A stretch of 64,000 nucleotides of DNA from Streptacidiphilus fuscans (GTDB lineage: Bacteria; Actinomycetota; Actinomycetes; Streptomycetales; Streptomycetaceae). Made by a program: the position numbers and the translations under genes. The notes under the pieces are model-generated. The model did no database searches, was not told where the DNA came from, and saw only the letters and a list, made by a program, of their open reading frames with translations. The stretch is taken from positions 1-64,000 of the forward strand of contig NZ_JADPRT010000020.1 of the NCBI RefSeq assembly GCF_015690355.1. The letters are read 5' to 3'. Shown one piece after another: positions 8,337 to 17,210 of this stretch (within the stretch, counting starts at the first letter, position 1; the number at the start of each line of letters is the position of its first letter).

Positions 8337-8374
8337 TCAGCCCAGCGGGAGGCGACGTCAGCCCAGCGGGAGGC
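8337..8374. repeat. 21-bp-period direct repeat across a stop codon
   Basis: Two identical 17-base copies of TCAGCCCAGCGGGAGGC, offset by 21 bases. The second holds the stop codon and last codons of the ABC ATPase gene (minus strand), and the first lies just past it. It looks like a recent tandem duplication of the gene end. Confidence 0.7.
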
Positions 8375-9149
8375 CGCGGGCGGCCCAGCGGCCGTTCTCG
8401 TGCTCCAGGGTCAGCGGCAGGCCGAAGCAGAGCGAGAGGTTGCGGGCGGTCAGCGTCTCCTGGATCGGACCGGCGGCCAGCACCTTGCCCTGACGGATCA
8501 TCAGCACGTGGGTGAAGCCCGGCGGGATCTCCTCGACGTGGTGGGTCACCATGATCATCGCCGGGGCGATCGGGTCCTGGGCCAGCGCGCCGAGGCGGCG
8601 GACCAGGTCCTCGCGACCGCCGAGGTCCAGACCGGCGGCGGGCTCGTCGAGAAGGAGCAGCTCCGGGTCGGTCATCAGCGCGCGGGCGATCAGGGTGCGC
8701 TTGCGCTCGCCCTCGGAAAGGGTGCCGAACTTGCGGTCGGTGTACTCGGCCATGCCGAGCAGGTCGAGCAGCAGGCGGGCCCGGGACTCGTCGGTCTGCT
8801 CGTAGGTCTCGCGCCAGTGCGCGGTCATGCCGTAGGCGGCGGTGAGGACGGTCTCCAGCACGGTCTGCCGCTTGGGCAGCTTGTCGGCCATCGCGGCGCC
8901 GGCCAGGCCGATCCGGGGGCGCAGCTCGAAGACGTCGACGGAGCCGAGCTTGTCGCCGAGGATCGCGGCGGTACCGGCGCTGGGGAAGAGGTAGCTGGCG
9001 GCGACCTGCAGCAGTGTCGTCTTACCGGCCCCGTTCGGACCGAGGACGACCCAACGCTCGCCCTCCGCGACGGCCCAGGACACCTGTTCCACCAGCGGAC
9101 GTCCGTCCCGGATCACGGAAACGTCCACCAGCTCCAGCACGTCGCTCAT
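8358..9149 (-). CDS. ABC transporter-type ATP-binding protein (solitary)
   Basis: 263-residue single ABC ATPase. Walker A GPNGAGKTT (about 36-44), signature LSEGERKR, Walker B LLLLDEPAAGLD and the switch histidine in MVTHHVEE are all present. The ATG at 9149 starts the family domain (VLELVDVSVIRDG); in-frame starts further upstream add sequence with no family similarity. There is no permease gene next to it and no fused membrane domain. It is therefore either a soluble ABC protein or the partner of a transporter encoded elsewhere. The 126-bp interval upstream is shared with a divergent gene. Confidence 0.88.
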   Translation of the reverse strand: MSDVLELVDVSVIRDGRPLVEQVSWAVAEGERWVVLGPNGAGKTTLLQVAASYLFPSAGTAAILGDKLGSVDVFELRPRIGLAGAAMADKLPKRQTVLETVLTAAYGMTAHWRETYEQTDESRARLLLDLLGMAEYTDRKFGTLSEGERKRTLIARALMTDPELLLLDEPAAGLDLGGREDLVRRLGALAQDPIAPAMIMVTHHVEEIPPGFTHVLMIRQGKVLAAGPIQETLTARNLSLCFGLPLTLEHENGRWAARGLPLG

Positions 9150-9275
9150 TGCGTACGCCTTCCCCAATGAAAAGAAGAGTTGTTCTCTCGCACCCGGCTC
9201 GCCTTGCCATTGGGTCAGCAGAGCCCGTCCAAACCTACGCCACCGAGGTGACCAGATGCTCCGTAGGCTTGGCCC

Positions 9276-10088
9276 ATGCCGCAGACGGAAGCGCACGAAG
9301 CGTACGAAGAACCCCGGTCCGCCCGACTTGTCGCCTGGGGCAACGCCTGGTTCGCGGGCCTCACCTCCCCCGACGACGCGGCCGAGGCGGTCCGCGGGAG
9401 TGACGAGACACACCTCGTCCGCGGTCTGCCGGGCGCGGACGGCGTCGGCCTGACGCTGGCGCTGGGCCGGTTGCGGACCCTCGGCGCGACGGGCCTACGG
9501 CTGGCCCTCCCCGCCGCCGGCCACCCGCTGGGCCTGACCGGCCCGGCCGAGTTCAACGCCCGCGCGCTGGAGACCGGCGAGGCGGTCGTCGCCGTCGACG
9601 CACCGTGGGGCCTGGTCCCTGAGGCGCTGTGGCACGGCGCGGACCACGAGGACGACGGCGTACTCGCCGTCACCTGGCACGCGCTGCCGGTCGTTCCCGG
9701 CTTCCCCGCGGACGTCCCCGCGCTGCGGGACGCGGAACGCGAGCTGCTGGAAGGCATGCGCGAGGCGACGGAGTCGCTGGTCCGCCTCGACGTCGCGGGC
9801 GCGGGCCCGGCGGTGCAGACGGCGCTTGCGCGGATGCGTACGCGGGCGGAGGAGGCGGAGGAGTTGCTGGCGCCCGGGTACTCGGCGCGGGCGGTCCGGG
9901 TGCTGCAGAGTGCGCGGCGCGTCGCCGCGTTGGTCGCGGTGGCGGCGTTGAGCGAGGGCGCGGCGGTGAGCGCCGGCGAGATGGCAGCGCGGGCGGACGC
10001 GCTGCGGCCGCTGGAACGCGCGGCTCGGCGGGCACGGGTGGCGGCGTACAACTCGCTCGTGGACGAGCCGGCTGCGGATCGACGCTGA
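9276..10088 (+). CDS. Conserved actinobacterial hypothetical protein
   Basis: 270-residue soluble protein with no signal peptide or membrane segment. The N-terminal 110 residues are mixed alpha/beta and include LRLALPAAGHPLGLTGP. The C-terminal half (about 140-260) is strongly helical and rich in Ala, Glu and Arg (LARMRTRAEEAEELL). No catalytic motif was recognised. Codon bias is normal for the window, so it is a real gene. It is divergent from the solitary ABC ATPase and convergent with the response regulator gene across a repeat region. The function is unknown. Confidence 0.75.
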   Translation: MPQTEAHEAYEEPRSARLVAWGNAWFAGLTSPDDAAEAVRGSDETHLVRGLPGADGVGLTLALGRLRTLGATGLRLALPAAGHPLGLTGPAEFNARALETGEAVVAVDAPWGLVPEALWHGADHEDDGVLAVTWHALPVVPGFPADVPALRDAERELLEGMREATESLVRLDVAGAGPAVQTALARMRTRAEEAEELLAPGYSARAVRVLQSARRVAALVAVAALSEGAAVSAGEMAARADALRPLERAARRARVAAYNSLVDEPAADRR

Positions 10089-10095
10089 GCGGTTT

Positions 10096-10290
10096 GCTGC
10101 CGCAGGTGGTTGCACCATCAGGGGGCGCGGGGATTCTGCAGGCGAGGAACCAGGCAATTGCTCAGGGGCGCGGGGAACGGCGCGACAAGCCACCCACGCA
10201 GCTGGCCGGCCGAACGAACAGGGCCATCCGCACAGGGTGGTTACTCGCGCAGTTCCCCGCGCCCCTGATGGTGCAACCACCTGCGGCAGC
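10096..10290. repeat. Long inverted repeat with AGGGGCGCGGGG modules (Streptomyces-type intergenic element)
   Basis: Two arms of about 37 bases (10096-10132 and 10254-10290) are near-perfect reverse complements, differing by one extra G. Each contains GCAGGTGGTTGCACCATCA followed by a GGGGCGCGGGG block. A third GGGGCGCGGGGAACGGCGCGA module lies between them near 10166. Such modules recur between convergent genes in Streptomyces genomes and can fold into large hairpins. This one separates convergent genes ending at 10088 and 10315 and probably acts as a two-way terminator. Confidence 0.8.
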
Positions 10291-10314
10291 AGCAGTAACT
10301 CCGCTGCAACAGGT

Positions 10315-10962
10315 TCAGCCCGCAGCTCCGTTGCGGACCGCCCACAACGCGGCCTGGGTGCGGTCCTGGAGATCCAGCTTCATCAGGATGTTGGAGACGT
10401 GCGTCTTGACCGTCTTCTCCGAGAGGGTCAGCGTCCGAGCGATCTCGCGGTTGCTGCGGCCGTTGGCGATCAGCCCCAGGACCTCCTGCTCGCGGTCGGT
10501 CAGCGTGCCGCCGCGGCCCTGCGGCGCGCGGCCCGCCGACTCCTCGGCGAGCAACGCTTCCGCGAGCTCCGGCTGGAGCAGGACGTGCCCCGCGTGGACG
10601 CTGCGGATCGCCCCTGCCAGAGCCTCCGGGTCGACGTCCTTGTAGACGTATCCCGCCGCGCCGGCGCGGAGCGCGGGGACGACCGTGCGGTGCTCGGTGA
10701 AGCTGGTGACGACCAGCACCTTGGCCGGGTTGCCGCGTTCCTTCAGCATCCGCAAGGCGTCGATGCCGTCGGTGCCGGGCATCTTGACGTCCATCAGGAC
10801 CACGTCCGGCCGGAGCTCCTCGGCGCGGGCGACGCCCTCCTCGCCGTCCGCGGCCTCGCCGACGACCTCGATGTCCGGCTGGACCTCGAGGAACGTGCGC
10901 AGGCCGCGGCGGACGACCTGATGGTCGTCGACCAGCAGCACCTTGATGGTCGGTTCAGCCAC
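10315..10962 (-). CDS. NarL/LuxR-family response regulator
   Basis: 215-residue DNA-binding response regulator. The receiver domain occupies about 5-125, with the acidic pocket VDDH near 11-14 and phospho-acceptor Asp 58 in VVLMDVKMP. A LuxR-type helix-turn-helix follows (about 150-210; LTDREQEVLGLIANGRSNREIA and KTVKTHVSNIL). Its GTG start overlaps the end of the upstream histidine kinase gene by 8 bp, so they are translationally coupled and form a cognate pair. The targets cannot be inferred from the sequence. Confidence 0.95.
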   Translation of the reverse strand: MAEPTIKVLLVDDHQVVRRGLRTFLEVQPDIEVVGEAADGEEGVARAEELRPDVVLMDVKMPGTDGIDALRMLKERGNPAKVLVVTSFTEHRTVVPALRAGAAGYVYKDVDPEALAGAIRSVHAGHVLLQPELAEALLAEESAGRAPQGRGGTLTDREQEVLGLIANGRSNREIARTLTLSEKTVKTHVSNILMKLDLQDRTQAALWAVRNGAAG

Positions 10963-12139
10963 CGGGGACCTCCAGTACCACCACGGTCCCCGCTCCCGGG
11001 GACGAGTCGATGTGCAGCGCGCCGCCGACGCCCGCGGCGCGGTCCCGCATGGAGACCAGGCCGAGATGGCGGCCCGCGCGGCGGGTCTGCTCGGGGTCGA
11101 AGCCCTTGCCGTCGTCGGTCACCCGCAGCCGCGCGCCGCGTCCGGTGCCGGACGAGCCGCGTACGGTGCGGAGTTCGACCTCGACGGTGGTCGCGCCGGA
11201 GTGACGAAGGGCGTTGTGCAGCGCCTCCTGGGCGACCCGCAGGAGAGCCTCTTCTTGCGCTGCGGGCAGTGCGCCGACGCGGTCGTGGAAGAAGCGGACG
11301 TGCGCGGTGTGCGCCCGGTTCAGCACGTCGACCTGGGAGGCGAGGGTCGGCAGCAGGCCGTCCTCGTCGAGCGCGGCCGGGCGCAGTTCGACCACCACGC
11401 TGCGGAGTTCGTCGGCGGCCTCGGCGGCGAGGCGGGAGACCTCGGCGAGTTCGGCGCGGGCGCGGGCGGGGTCGCGTTCCACGAGTGTGGCGGCGGCCTG
11501 CGCGGTGAGCCGGAGCGAGAAGAGCTTCTGGGAGACGGCGTCGTGCAGCTCGTGGGCGATCCTGGCGCGCTCGCCGACCAGGGTGAGCTCGCGACTGCGC
11601 TCGTACAGGCGGGCGTTGACCAGGGCGAGTGCGGCGTGGGCGGCGAGGATCCGGAGCAGTTCCTCGTCGTGACCGGAGAAGCTCTCGCGTCCCTCCGGGT
11701 TGGCCAGGAAGAGCGCGCCGAGGATCTCCTCGCCGTCCTGGATCGGGACCCCGAGGAAGGCCTGCATGTCCGGGTGCGCGCCGGGCCAGCCGCCGAAGCG
11801 CGGGTCCTGGCGGACGTCGGCGAGGCGGGTTGGGTCCGGCTCGTGCAGCATCGCGGCGAGGATGCCGTGCTGGCGCGGCAGCGGGCCGATCGCGCGCCAC
11901 TGGTCGTCGGAGATGCCGTCGACGACGAACTGAGCGAAGCCGCCGTGGTCGTCGGGCACGCCGAGCGCCGCGTACTGGGCGCCGACCAGGGTGCGGGCGG
12001 AGGTGACGATGCGCTGCAGGACCTCGCGCACTTCGAGGTGCCGGCTCATGGCCAGCACGGCGGAGCTGATCGCTTCGATCCCGCCGAGGCACCGGTCGCT
12101 GGAACCGTCCTCGTACGGCGGGCACGCGTCTGTCGACAT
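10955..12139 (-). CDS. Soluble GAF-domain sensor histidine kinase
   Basis: 394-residue NarL-partner kinase without transmembrane segments. A GAF sensor domain spans about 25-180. The HisKA_3 dimerisation domain carries ERARIAHELHDAVSQKL, with phospho-acceptor His 199. A HATPase_c domain follows (about 285-392; N box LHNALRHS, G boxes VTDDGKGFD and HLGLVSMRDRA). Lack of membrane anchoring and the GAF domain suggest it senses an internal ligand or redox state, as in DevS-like kinases. No heme-binding residues can be assigned by eye. It forms an operon with the overlapping response regulator. Confidence 0.93.
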   Translation of the reverse strand: MSTDACPPYEDGSSDRCLGGIEAISSAVLAMSRHLEVREVLQRIVTSARTLVGAQYAALGVPDDHGGFAQFVVDGISDDQWRAIGPLPRQHGILAAMLHEPDPTRLADVRQDPRFGGWPGAHPDMQAFLGVPIQDGEEILGALFLANPEGRESFSGHDEELLRILAAHAALALVNARLYERSRELTLVGERARIAHELHDAVSQKLFSLRLTAQAAATLVERDPARARAELAEVSRLAAEAADELRSVVVELRPAALDEDGLLPTLASQVDVLNRAHTAHVRFFHDRVGALPAAQEEALLRVAQEALHNALRHSGATTVEVELRTVRGSSGTGRGARLRVTDDGKGFDPEQTRRAGRHLGLVSMRDRAAGVGGALHIDSSPGAGTVVVLEVPGG

Positions 12140-12328
12140 GCCGTCACCGTACCGCCGGGTGATCCCCGGGGCATCGGACGTGGGGAGGTCGGTCGCAGGT
12201 CTGCGGGCCTAGGTCGAAGGGACCCGGCTCCCGAGGCCGGTCGCCCGAGGTGGACGGGACCCGCGGCGGCCTAGCTTCGGCGGTGTCGGAAGCGTTCTGC
12301 ACACAGGTCGGCAACAGGAGGGATCGCC

Positions 12329-13096
12329 ATGACAGTCGCCATTGTGACGGGGGCGTCGCGAGGACTGGGATGGGCGCTGGCACTGGCCCTGGCCGAGCGG
12401 GGCTGGGACGTGGTCGTGGACGGTCGGCACGCCGAGCGGCTCGCCGAGTTGGCCGCCGAGTTGGCCGATCTCGCCGCCGAGGGCGGCCGCATCCACCCGG
12501 TCGCGGGTGACGTGACCGATCCCGCGCACCGCAGCGCGCTCGTCACCGCGGCCTGGGACCTGGGCGGCGCGAGCCTGGTGGTCAACAACGCCGGGGTGCT
12601 GGGGTCGGGCGTGGACGGGTCCGAGCCGTTGGTGACGCTGGCCGAGCAGGACCTGGACGTGCTGCGCCGCGCGTTCGACGTCAACGTGCTCGCGCCGCTC
12701 GGGCTGGCGCAGGAGGCGCTGCCGCAGCTGCTGGCGCACGACGGCGCGCTGCTCAACATCACCTCCGACGCCGCCGTCGAGGCGTACCCGACGTGGGGCG
12801 CGTACGGCGCGACCAAGGCGGCGCTGGAGCAGTGGTCGGCGGTGCTGAAGCGGGAGGAGCCGGCGCTGCGGGTCTGGTGGGTCGACCCGGGCGAGATGAA
12901 CACGGCGATGTACGCGGCGGCGGACGCGGACTCGGCGGCGCAGGCCCCGCTGCCAAAGGAGCAGGCGGTCCCTGCCCTGCTGGCGCTGGTCGAGGGCCGG
13001 CTGCCGAGCGGCCGCTACACGGCGGCGGGGCTGGCGGCCGAGCAGGCCGAGCGGGCCGAGCAGGCCGAAGGGGTCGAGGCGGGGGTCGCGCGGTGA
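12329..13096 (+). CDS. Short-chain dehydrogenase/reductase (SDR)
   Basis: 255-residue classical SDR using NAD(P). The cofactor glycine motif TGASRGLG lies near 8-15, the NNAG motif near 88-91, the catalytic Ser in NITSD near 150, and the YGATK (Tyr-x-x-x-Lys) motif near 161-165. An upstream GGAGG supports the ATG. The C-terminal 40 residues are Ala/Glu-rich, with repeated AEQAER units. The TGA stop overlaps the GTG start of the next gene (GTGA), so the two are coupled; the substrate may relate to the QueA-like partner. Confidence 0.9.
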   Translation: MTVAIVTGASRGLGWALALALAERGWDVVVDGRHAERLAELAAELADLAAEGGRIHPVAGDVTDPAHRSALVTAAWDLGGASLVVNNAGVLGSGVDGSEPLVTLAEQDLDVLRRAFDVNVLAPLGLAQEALPQLLAHDGALLNITSDAAVEAYPTWGAYGATKAALEQWSAVLKREEPALRVWWVDPGEMNTAMYAAADADSAAQAPLPKEQAVPALLALVEGRLPSGRYTAAGLAAEQAERAEQAEGVEAGVAR

Positions 13097-14244
13097 GCCG
13101 GGTGGGAGATCTGCGGGAGGACGACGTGACGGACGCGGGATTCGTCGACGGGCTCGGCGACTGGGAGCTGCCGCCGGAGCTGGAGGCCGTGGCCCCGCCC
13201 GAGGAGCGCGGCGGCAGCGGACGCGACGACGTCCGGCTGATGGTCGCCCGTCGGCACGGGCTGACGGTCACTCACCACGCCTTCCGGGAGCTGCCGCAGC
13301 TGCTGGAGCCGGGCGACGTGCTGGTGGTCAACACCTCCGCGACGCTACCCGCCGCCGTCGACGGCCGGGTCACCGAGACCGGCGAGCCGGTCGTGGTCCA
13401 CTTCTCGACCCGGCACTCGGACAGCGAGTGGGTCGTGGAACTGCGCACGCCCGACGGCAAGGGGTCCACCCGGCAGCGCCTCGTCACGGGAGGAGCCGCG
13501 GCGGACGTGACCGTCCGGCTCACCGGGGGCGCGCGGGTGACGCTGCTCGCGCCGGTCGGTCCTGCGGTCAGTCCCGGGGGCGGGCGGCCGGCGGATACGC
13601 CGCCGCGCCTGTGGCGGGCCTGCTTCGGCGCGACCGACCCGCTGGCGTACCTGGCCCGTTACGGGCGGGCCATCCGCTACTCCTACACGAACATCGACCG
13701 TGATCTGACGGCTTATCAGACTGTCTTCGCCGAGCCGTCGCCGCGCGCCGGATCGGCGGAGATGCCGAGCGCGGCACGGCCGTTCACGGCGGAGCTGGTC
13801 ACCCGACTGGTCAGCCGGGGCGTCCAGGTGGTGCCGCTGACCCTGCACACCGGCGTCGCGTCGGTGGAGTCCCACGAGCCGCCCTACGCCGAGTGGTTCG
13901 AGGTGCCCGAGCCGACCGCGCGGGTGGTCAACGCGGCACGCGCGGCGGGCTCACGCGTCGTCGCCGTGGGCACGACGGCGGTGCGGGCGCTGGAGTCGGC
14001 GGCGGACGCGTCCGGGGTGGTCAGGGCGCGCTCGGAGTGGACCGAGGTGGTGATCACCCCCGAGCGCGGGGTCCGGGTGGTGGACGGCCTGCTCACCGGG
14101 TTCCACGAACCGCGCGCCTCGCACCTGCTGATGCTGGAGGCCGTCGCGGGCCGGCCGCTGCTGGACCGCAGCTACGCGGAGGCGCTGCGCGAGGGCTACC
14201 TCTGGCACGAGTTCGGCGACCTGCACCTGATCCTGAGCCGGTGA
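13093..14244 (+). CDS. QueA-like S-adenosylmethionine:tRNA ribosyltransferase-isomerase, divergent
   Basis: 383-residue homologue of QueA, the enzyme that transfers the ribosyl part of SAM to 7-aminomethyl-7-deazaguanine in tRNA during queuosine synthesis. Family landmarks are present: VLVVNTSATLPA near 78-89, YQTVFA near 208-213, LTLHTGVASV near 254-263, TTAVRALESA, and FHEPRASHLLMLEA near 337-350. The normally conserved A-PTAGLHFT segment reads MPSAARPFT here, so the histidine and glycine of that motif are lost. No tgt or queC/D/E genes occur in the window. The GTG start overlaps the SDR stop. Either a divergent QueA or an enzyme with a new substrate is possible. Confidence 0.85.
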   Translation: MSRVGDLREDDVTDAGFVDGLGDWELPPELEAVAPPEERGGSGRDDVRLMVARRHGLTVTHHAFRELPQLLEPGDVLVVNTSATLPAAVDGRVTETGEPVVVHFSTRHSDSEWVVELRTPDGKGSTRQRLVTGGAAADVTVRLTGGARVTLLAPVGPAVSPGGGRPADTPPRLWRACFGATDPLAYLARYGRAIRYSYTNIDRDLTAYQTVFAEPSPRAGSAEMPSAARPFTAELVTRLVSRGVQVVPLTLHTGVASVESHEPPYAEWFEVPEPTARVVNAARAAGSRVVAVGTTAVRALESAADASGVVRARSEWTEVVITPERGVRVVDGLLTGFHEPRASHLLMLEAVAGRPLLDRSYAEALREGYLWHEFGDLHLILSR

Positions 14245-14261
14245 GGAGCGAGCCGGGAACG

Positions 14262-14298
14262 CGTGAGGGGCGGGGACCGTCGGTCCCCGCCCCTCACG
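14262..14298. terminator. Bidirectional terminator hairpin
   Basis: A perfect 17-bp stem (CGTGAGGGGCGGGGACC and its complement) with a GTC loop. It lies between convergent genes ending at 14244 (+) and 14323 (-), and it can serve both. Confidence 0.82.
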
Positions 14299-14322
14299 TC
14301 GTCCTGACCCCGTGCGTCCGGG

Positions 14323-17004
14323 TCAGCGGCTGCGCATGACCTCGGGCTCGTGCCGGCGCAGCAGTCGGATCACGATGAACCCCAGGACCGCGCTGAGGAC
14401 GACGAGCGCGCCGCAGTCGATCAGCCACTGGGAAGCGGTGTGCTGCCACATCGAGTCCGGGGAGCCGATCAGACGGCCAAGGTCGATGGTGGTGCCCAGG
14501 GCTCCGGCGGCCCACCGGGACGGCATCAGCCAGGCGATCTGCTCCAGTCCGGGACTGCCGGCGATGGCGAAGCCGAGGCAACCCGTGAAGACGACCTGGA
14601 CGATGGCGAACATCACCAACAGCGGCATGGTCTTCTCGGTGGTCTTGACCAGCGACGAGATGACCAGACCGAACATCATCGAGGCGAAGCTCAGCAGGAT
14701 GATCGGGATCGTCATCTCCAGGGCCGGGAAACTGGAGACGATCAGCCCGGACGGGAGCTTCCGGGTCGAGAACCCGATACCGCAGATGAGCACGCCCTGC
14801 ACCACGCTGACCACGCCGAGGACCACGACCTTGGACATCAGGTAGGCGCTGCGGGAGAGGCCGACGGCGCGTTCCCGCTCGTAGATCACCCGCTCCTTGA
14901 TCAGCTCTCGAACCGAGTTGGCAGCTCCGGAGAAGCAGGCGCCGACAGCCATGATCAGGATGATCGTGGGGGCATTCGTGTTGAGGCCCCCCGGGCCCGG
15001 CTTGAGGCCGTCCGGTGACGGGATGACCATGCTGACGACACCGAGGACCGCAGGCAGCAGCAGCGACAGCAGCATGAAGCCCCGGTCCGAGGCGATCACC
15101 GCCAGGTAGCGGCGCACCAGCGTGGACAGCTGCGAGCCCCAGCTCTGCTGCTTGGGCGGCTGGGTCTGGTGGTGCTGTATCTGCGCGGACTGGGCCTGCA
15201 CCGCGTCGACGTCGGCCGCGTACATCTGGAAGTGCACCGAGCCGCGGAACCGGCCGCCCCAGTCGTGCTCGGCGTGGTTCTCGAAGGCCTGGAAGACGTC
15301 GGCCCAGGTCTCGCACTGGAAGAAGTGCAGGGCCTCCTTCGGCGGACCGAAGTACGCCACCGAACCGCCCGGTGCCATCACCAACAGCCGGTCGCAGAGC
15401 GCGAGTTCGGCCACCGAGTGGGTGACGACCAGGACCGTGCGACCCTCGTCGGCCAGGTCGCGCAGCATCTTCATGACATCGCGGTCCATGCCCGGGTCGA
15501 GACCGGAGGTCGGCTCGTCCAGGAAGATCAGCGACGGCTTGGTCAGCAGTTCCAGCGCGACCGAGACGCGCTTGCGCTGGCCGCCGGAGAGCGCGGTGAT
15601 CCGGTTGTCGGCGCGCTTCTCCAGGTGCAGCTCGACCAGGACCTCTTCGACGCGACGCTGGCGCTCGGCCTTCTCGGTGTCGCCGGGGAACCGGAGCTCG
15701 GCGGCGTACTCGAGCGCGGTGCGGACGGTCAACTGCGAGTGCAGGATGTCGTCCTGCGGCACCAGACCGATGCGCTGGCGCAGCTCGGCGAACTGCTTGT
15801 AGAGGTTACGGCCGTCGTAGAGGACGTCACCGCGGTCGGCCGGACGGTAGCCGGTCAGCGCGCGCAGCAGCGTCGACTTGCCGGAGCCGGACGGGCCGAT
15901 CACCCCGATGAGGGACTTCTCCGGGACCGCGAAGCTGACGTCGTTGAGCAGGATCTTCTTCTGGCCCTTGTGCTCGACCTCGACGGTCAGGTGGCGGGCG
16001 GAGAAGGAGACCTCACCGGTGTCGACGAACTCCTCGAGCCGGTCCCCGACCAGACGGAAGGTCGAGTGACCGACACCGACGATGTCCTGGGCGGTCAGCA
16101 CCTGACGCGAGATCGGCTGACCGTTGACGTACGTGCCGTTGTGGCTCTCGAGGTCGACGATCTCGTAGCGGCCGTCGGTCAGCTGGCGCAGCTCGGAGTG
16201 GTGCCGGGAGACCTGCAGGTCGGAGACGACCAGGTCGTTGTCGAGACCACGACCGATCCGGATGGTCTTCAGGCCCGCCGTCAGGTTGCGGACCATGGTC
16301 GGGTTGCGCGCGCCGTAGACGGGAGACGGCGCCTGCTGGCCCTGCTGCGGCACCTGCATCTGCGGCTGTGCGGCGTAGCCTGCGGCGGCGTTGTAGGCGG
16401 GGGCGGCGTTGGGAGCGCCGTACCCGGCCCCGGCGTTGTACGGCTGCTGCGGGATCTGAGCCTGGTAGGGCTGCTGCGCCTGCTGCTGTGCCTGCGGCTG
16501 TCCCGGGTACGGCTGCTGCTGCGCGGGCTGCTGCGGCTGCGCGCTGCCGTAGCGGGAGGTGCTCTGCTCGTGCCAGGCGGCGGCCTGCTGGGCCTGCTGC
16601 GCCTGCTGTGGTTGGGCTTGAGGCTGAGCTTGAGGCTGGGCCTGAGGTGCGTGCTGCTGACCGGGGAACGGCTGCTGCTGCACCGGCTGCGCGGCCGGCA
16701 CTCCGGTGAAGCTCAGCCTCGGGCCGTTCTCGGCGTTGCCGAGCAGGATCACCGATCCGTCGCCGAGGTAGACCTGCGTCGTCCGCTGCCCGCCCGCGAA
16801 CGTGCCGTTGGTCGAGCCGAGGTCCTGGAACAACCAGGCGTTGCCCGCAAAGGAGATGGTGGCGTGTTGCCATGACACCCGGGCGTCGTTGATGCAGAAG
16901 TCCGACTGAGGGTTGCGCCCGACACTGTAACTGCGACCGGGTTCCAGCGTCGCTCGCTGCCCGTTGATCTCTAGTACAAGTTGCGGCACGGTTGCCTGTC
17001 CCAC
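14323..17004 (-). CDS. FHA-FHA-ABC exporter half-transporter (Rv1747-like)
   Basis: 893-residue fused transporter. Two forkhead-associated phosphothreonine-binding domains (about 22-95 and 250-320; GRN, GSTNGTF and SHNGTYVNG motifs) flank a Gln/Pro/Ala-rich linker. An ABC ATPase follows (about 345-575; GPSGSGKST, LSGGQRKR, LIFLDEPTSGLD), then an ABC-2 membrane domain with about six helices (about 640-885). The layout matches mycobacterial Rv1747, whose FHA domains bind Ser/Thr-kinase-phosphorylated threonines. Export of lipid or glycolipid is a plausible role. The GTG start is preceded by GGGGGA. Confidence 0.92.
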   Translation of the reverse strand: MGQATVPQLVLEINGQRATLEPGRSYSVGRNPQSDFCINDARVSWQHATISFAGNAWLFQDLGSTNGTFAGGQRTTQVYLGDGSVILLGNAENGPRLSFTGVPAAQPVQQQPFPGQQHAPQAQPQAQPQAQPQQAQQAQQAAAWHEQSTSRYGSAQPQQPAQQQPYPGQPQAQQQAQQPYQAQIPQQPYNAGAGYGAPNAAPAYNAAAGYAAQPQMQVPQQGQQAPSPVYGARNPTMVRNLTAGLKTIRIGRGLDNDLVVSDLQVSRHHSELRQLTDGRYEIVDLESHNGTYVNGQPISRQVLTAQDIVGVGHSTFRLVGDRLEEFVDTGEVSFSARHLTVEVEHKGQKKILLNDVSFAVPEKSLIGVIGPSGSGKSTLLRALTGYRPADRGDVLYDGRNLYKQFAELRQRIGLVPQDDILHSQLTVRTALEYAAELRFPGDTEKAERQRRVEEVLVELHLEKRADNRITALSGGQRKRVSVALELLTKPSLIFLDEPTSGLDPGMDRDVMKMLRDLADEGRTVLVVTHSVAELALCDRLLVMAPGGSVAYFGPPKEALHFFQCETWADVFQAFENHAEHDWGGRFRGSVHFQMYAADVDAVQAQSAQIQHHQTQPPKQQSWGSQLSTLVRRYLAVIASDRGFMLLSLLLPAVLGVVSMVIPSPDGLKPGPGGLNTNAPTIILIMAVGACFSGAANSVRELIKERVIYERERAVGLSRSAYLMSKVVVLGVVSVVQGVLICGIGFSTRKLPSGLIVSSFPALEMTIPIILLSFASMMFGLVISSLVKTTEKTMPLLVMFAIVQVVFTGCLGFAIAGSPGLEQIAWLMPSRWAAGALGTTIDLGRLIGSPDSMWQHTASQWLIDCGALVVLSAVLGFIVIRLLRRHEPEVMRSR

Positions 17005-17210
17005 GTTGTGTCCCCCGTGTGAGCCCCTTCGTTTTCAGGGGCAGTGTAGGGATGGTGAACTACTGGGGGAATCATTCCAGCTCGGTCACCGAACAGAGAA
17101 CCGGGACCGGTGGCATGACGCCGGACCGTGACACTGTGGCAACCTGACGCCAGGGGGCGGACGTTGCGGTCGTTCGCGCGAGCGTCGGGATGGTTCGGGA
17201 TGGTGTGGCG

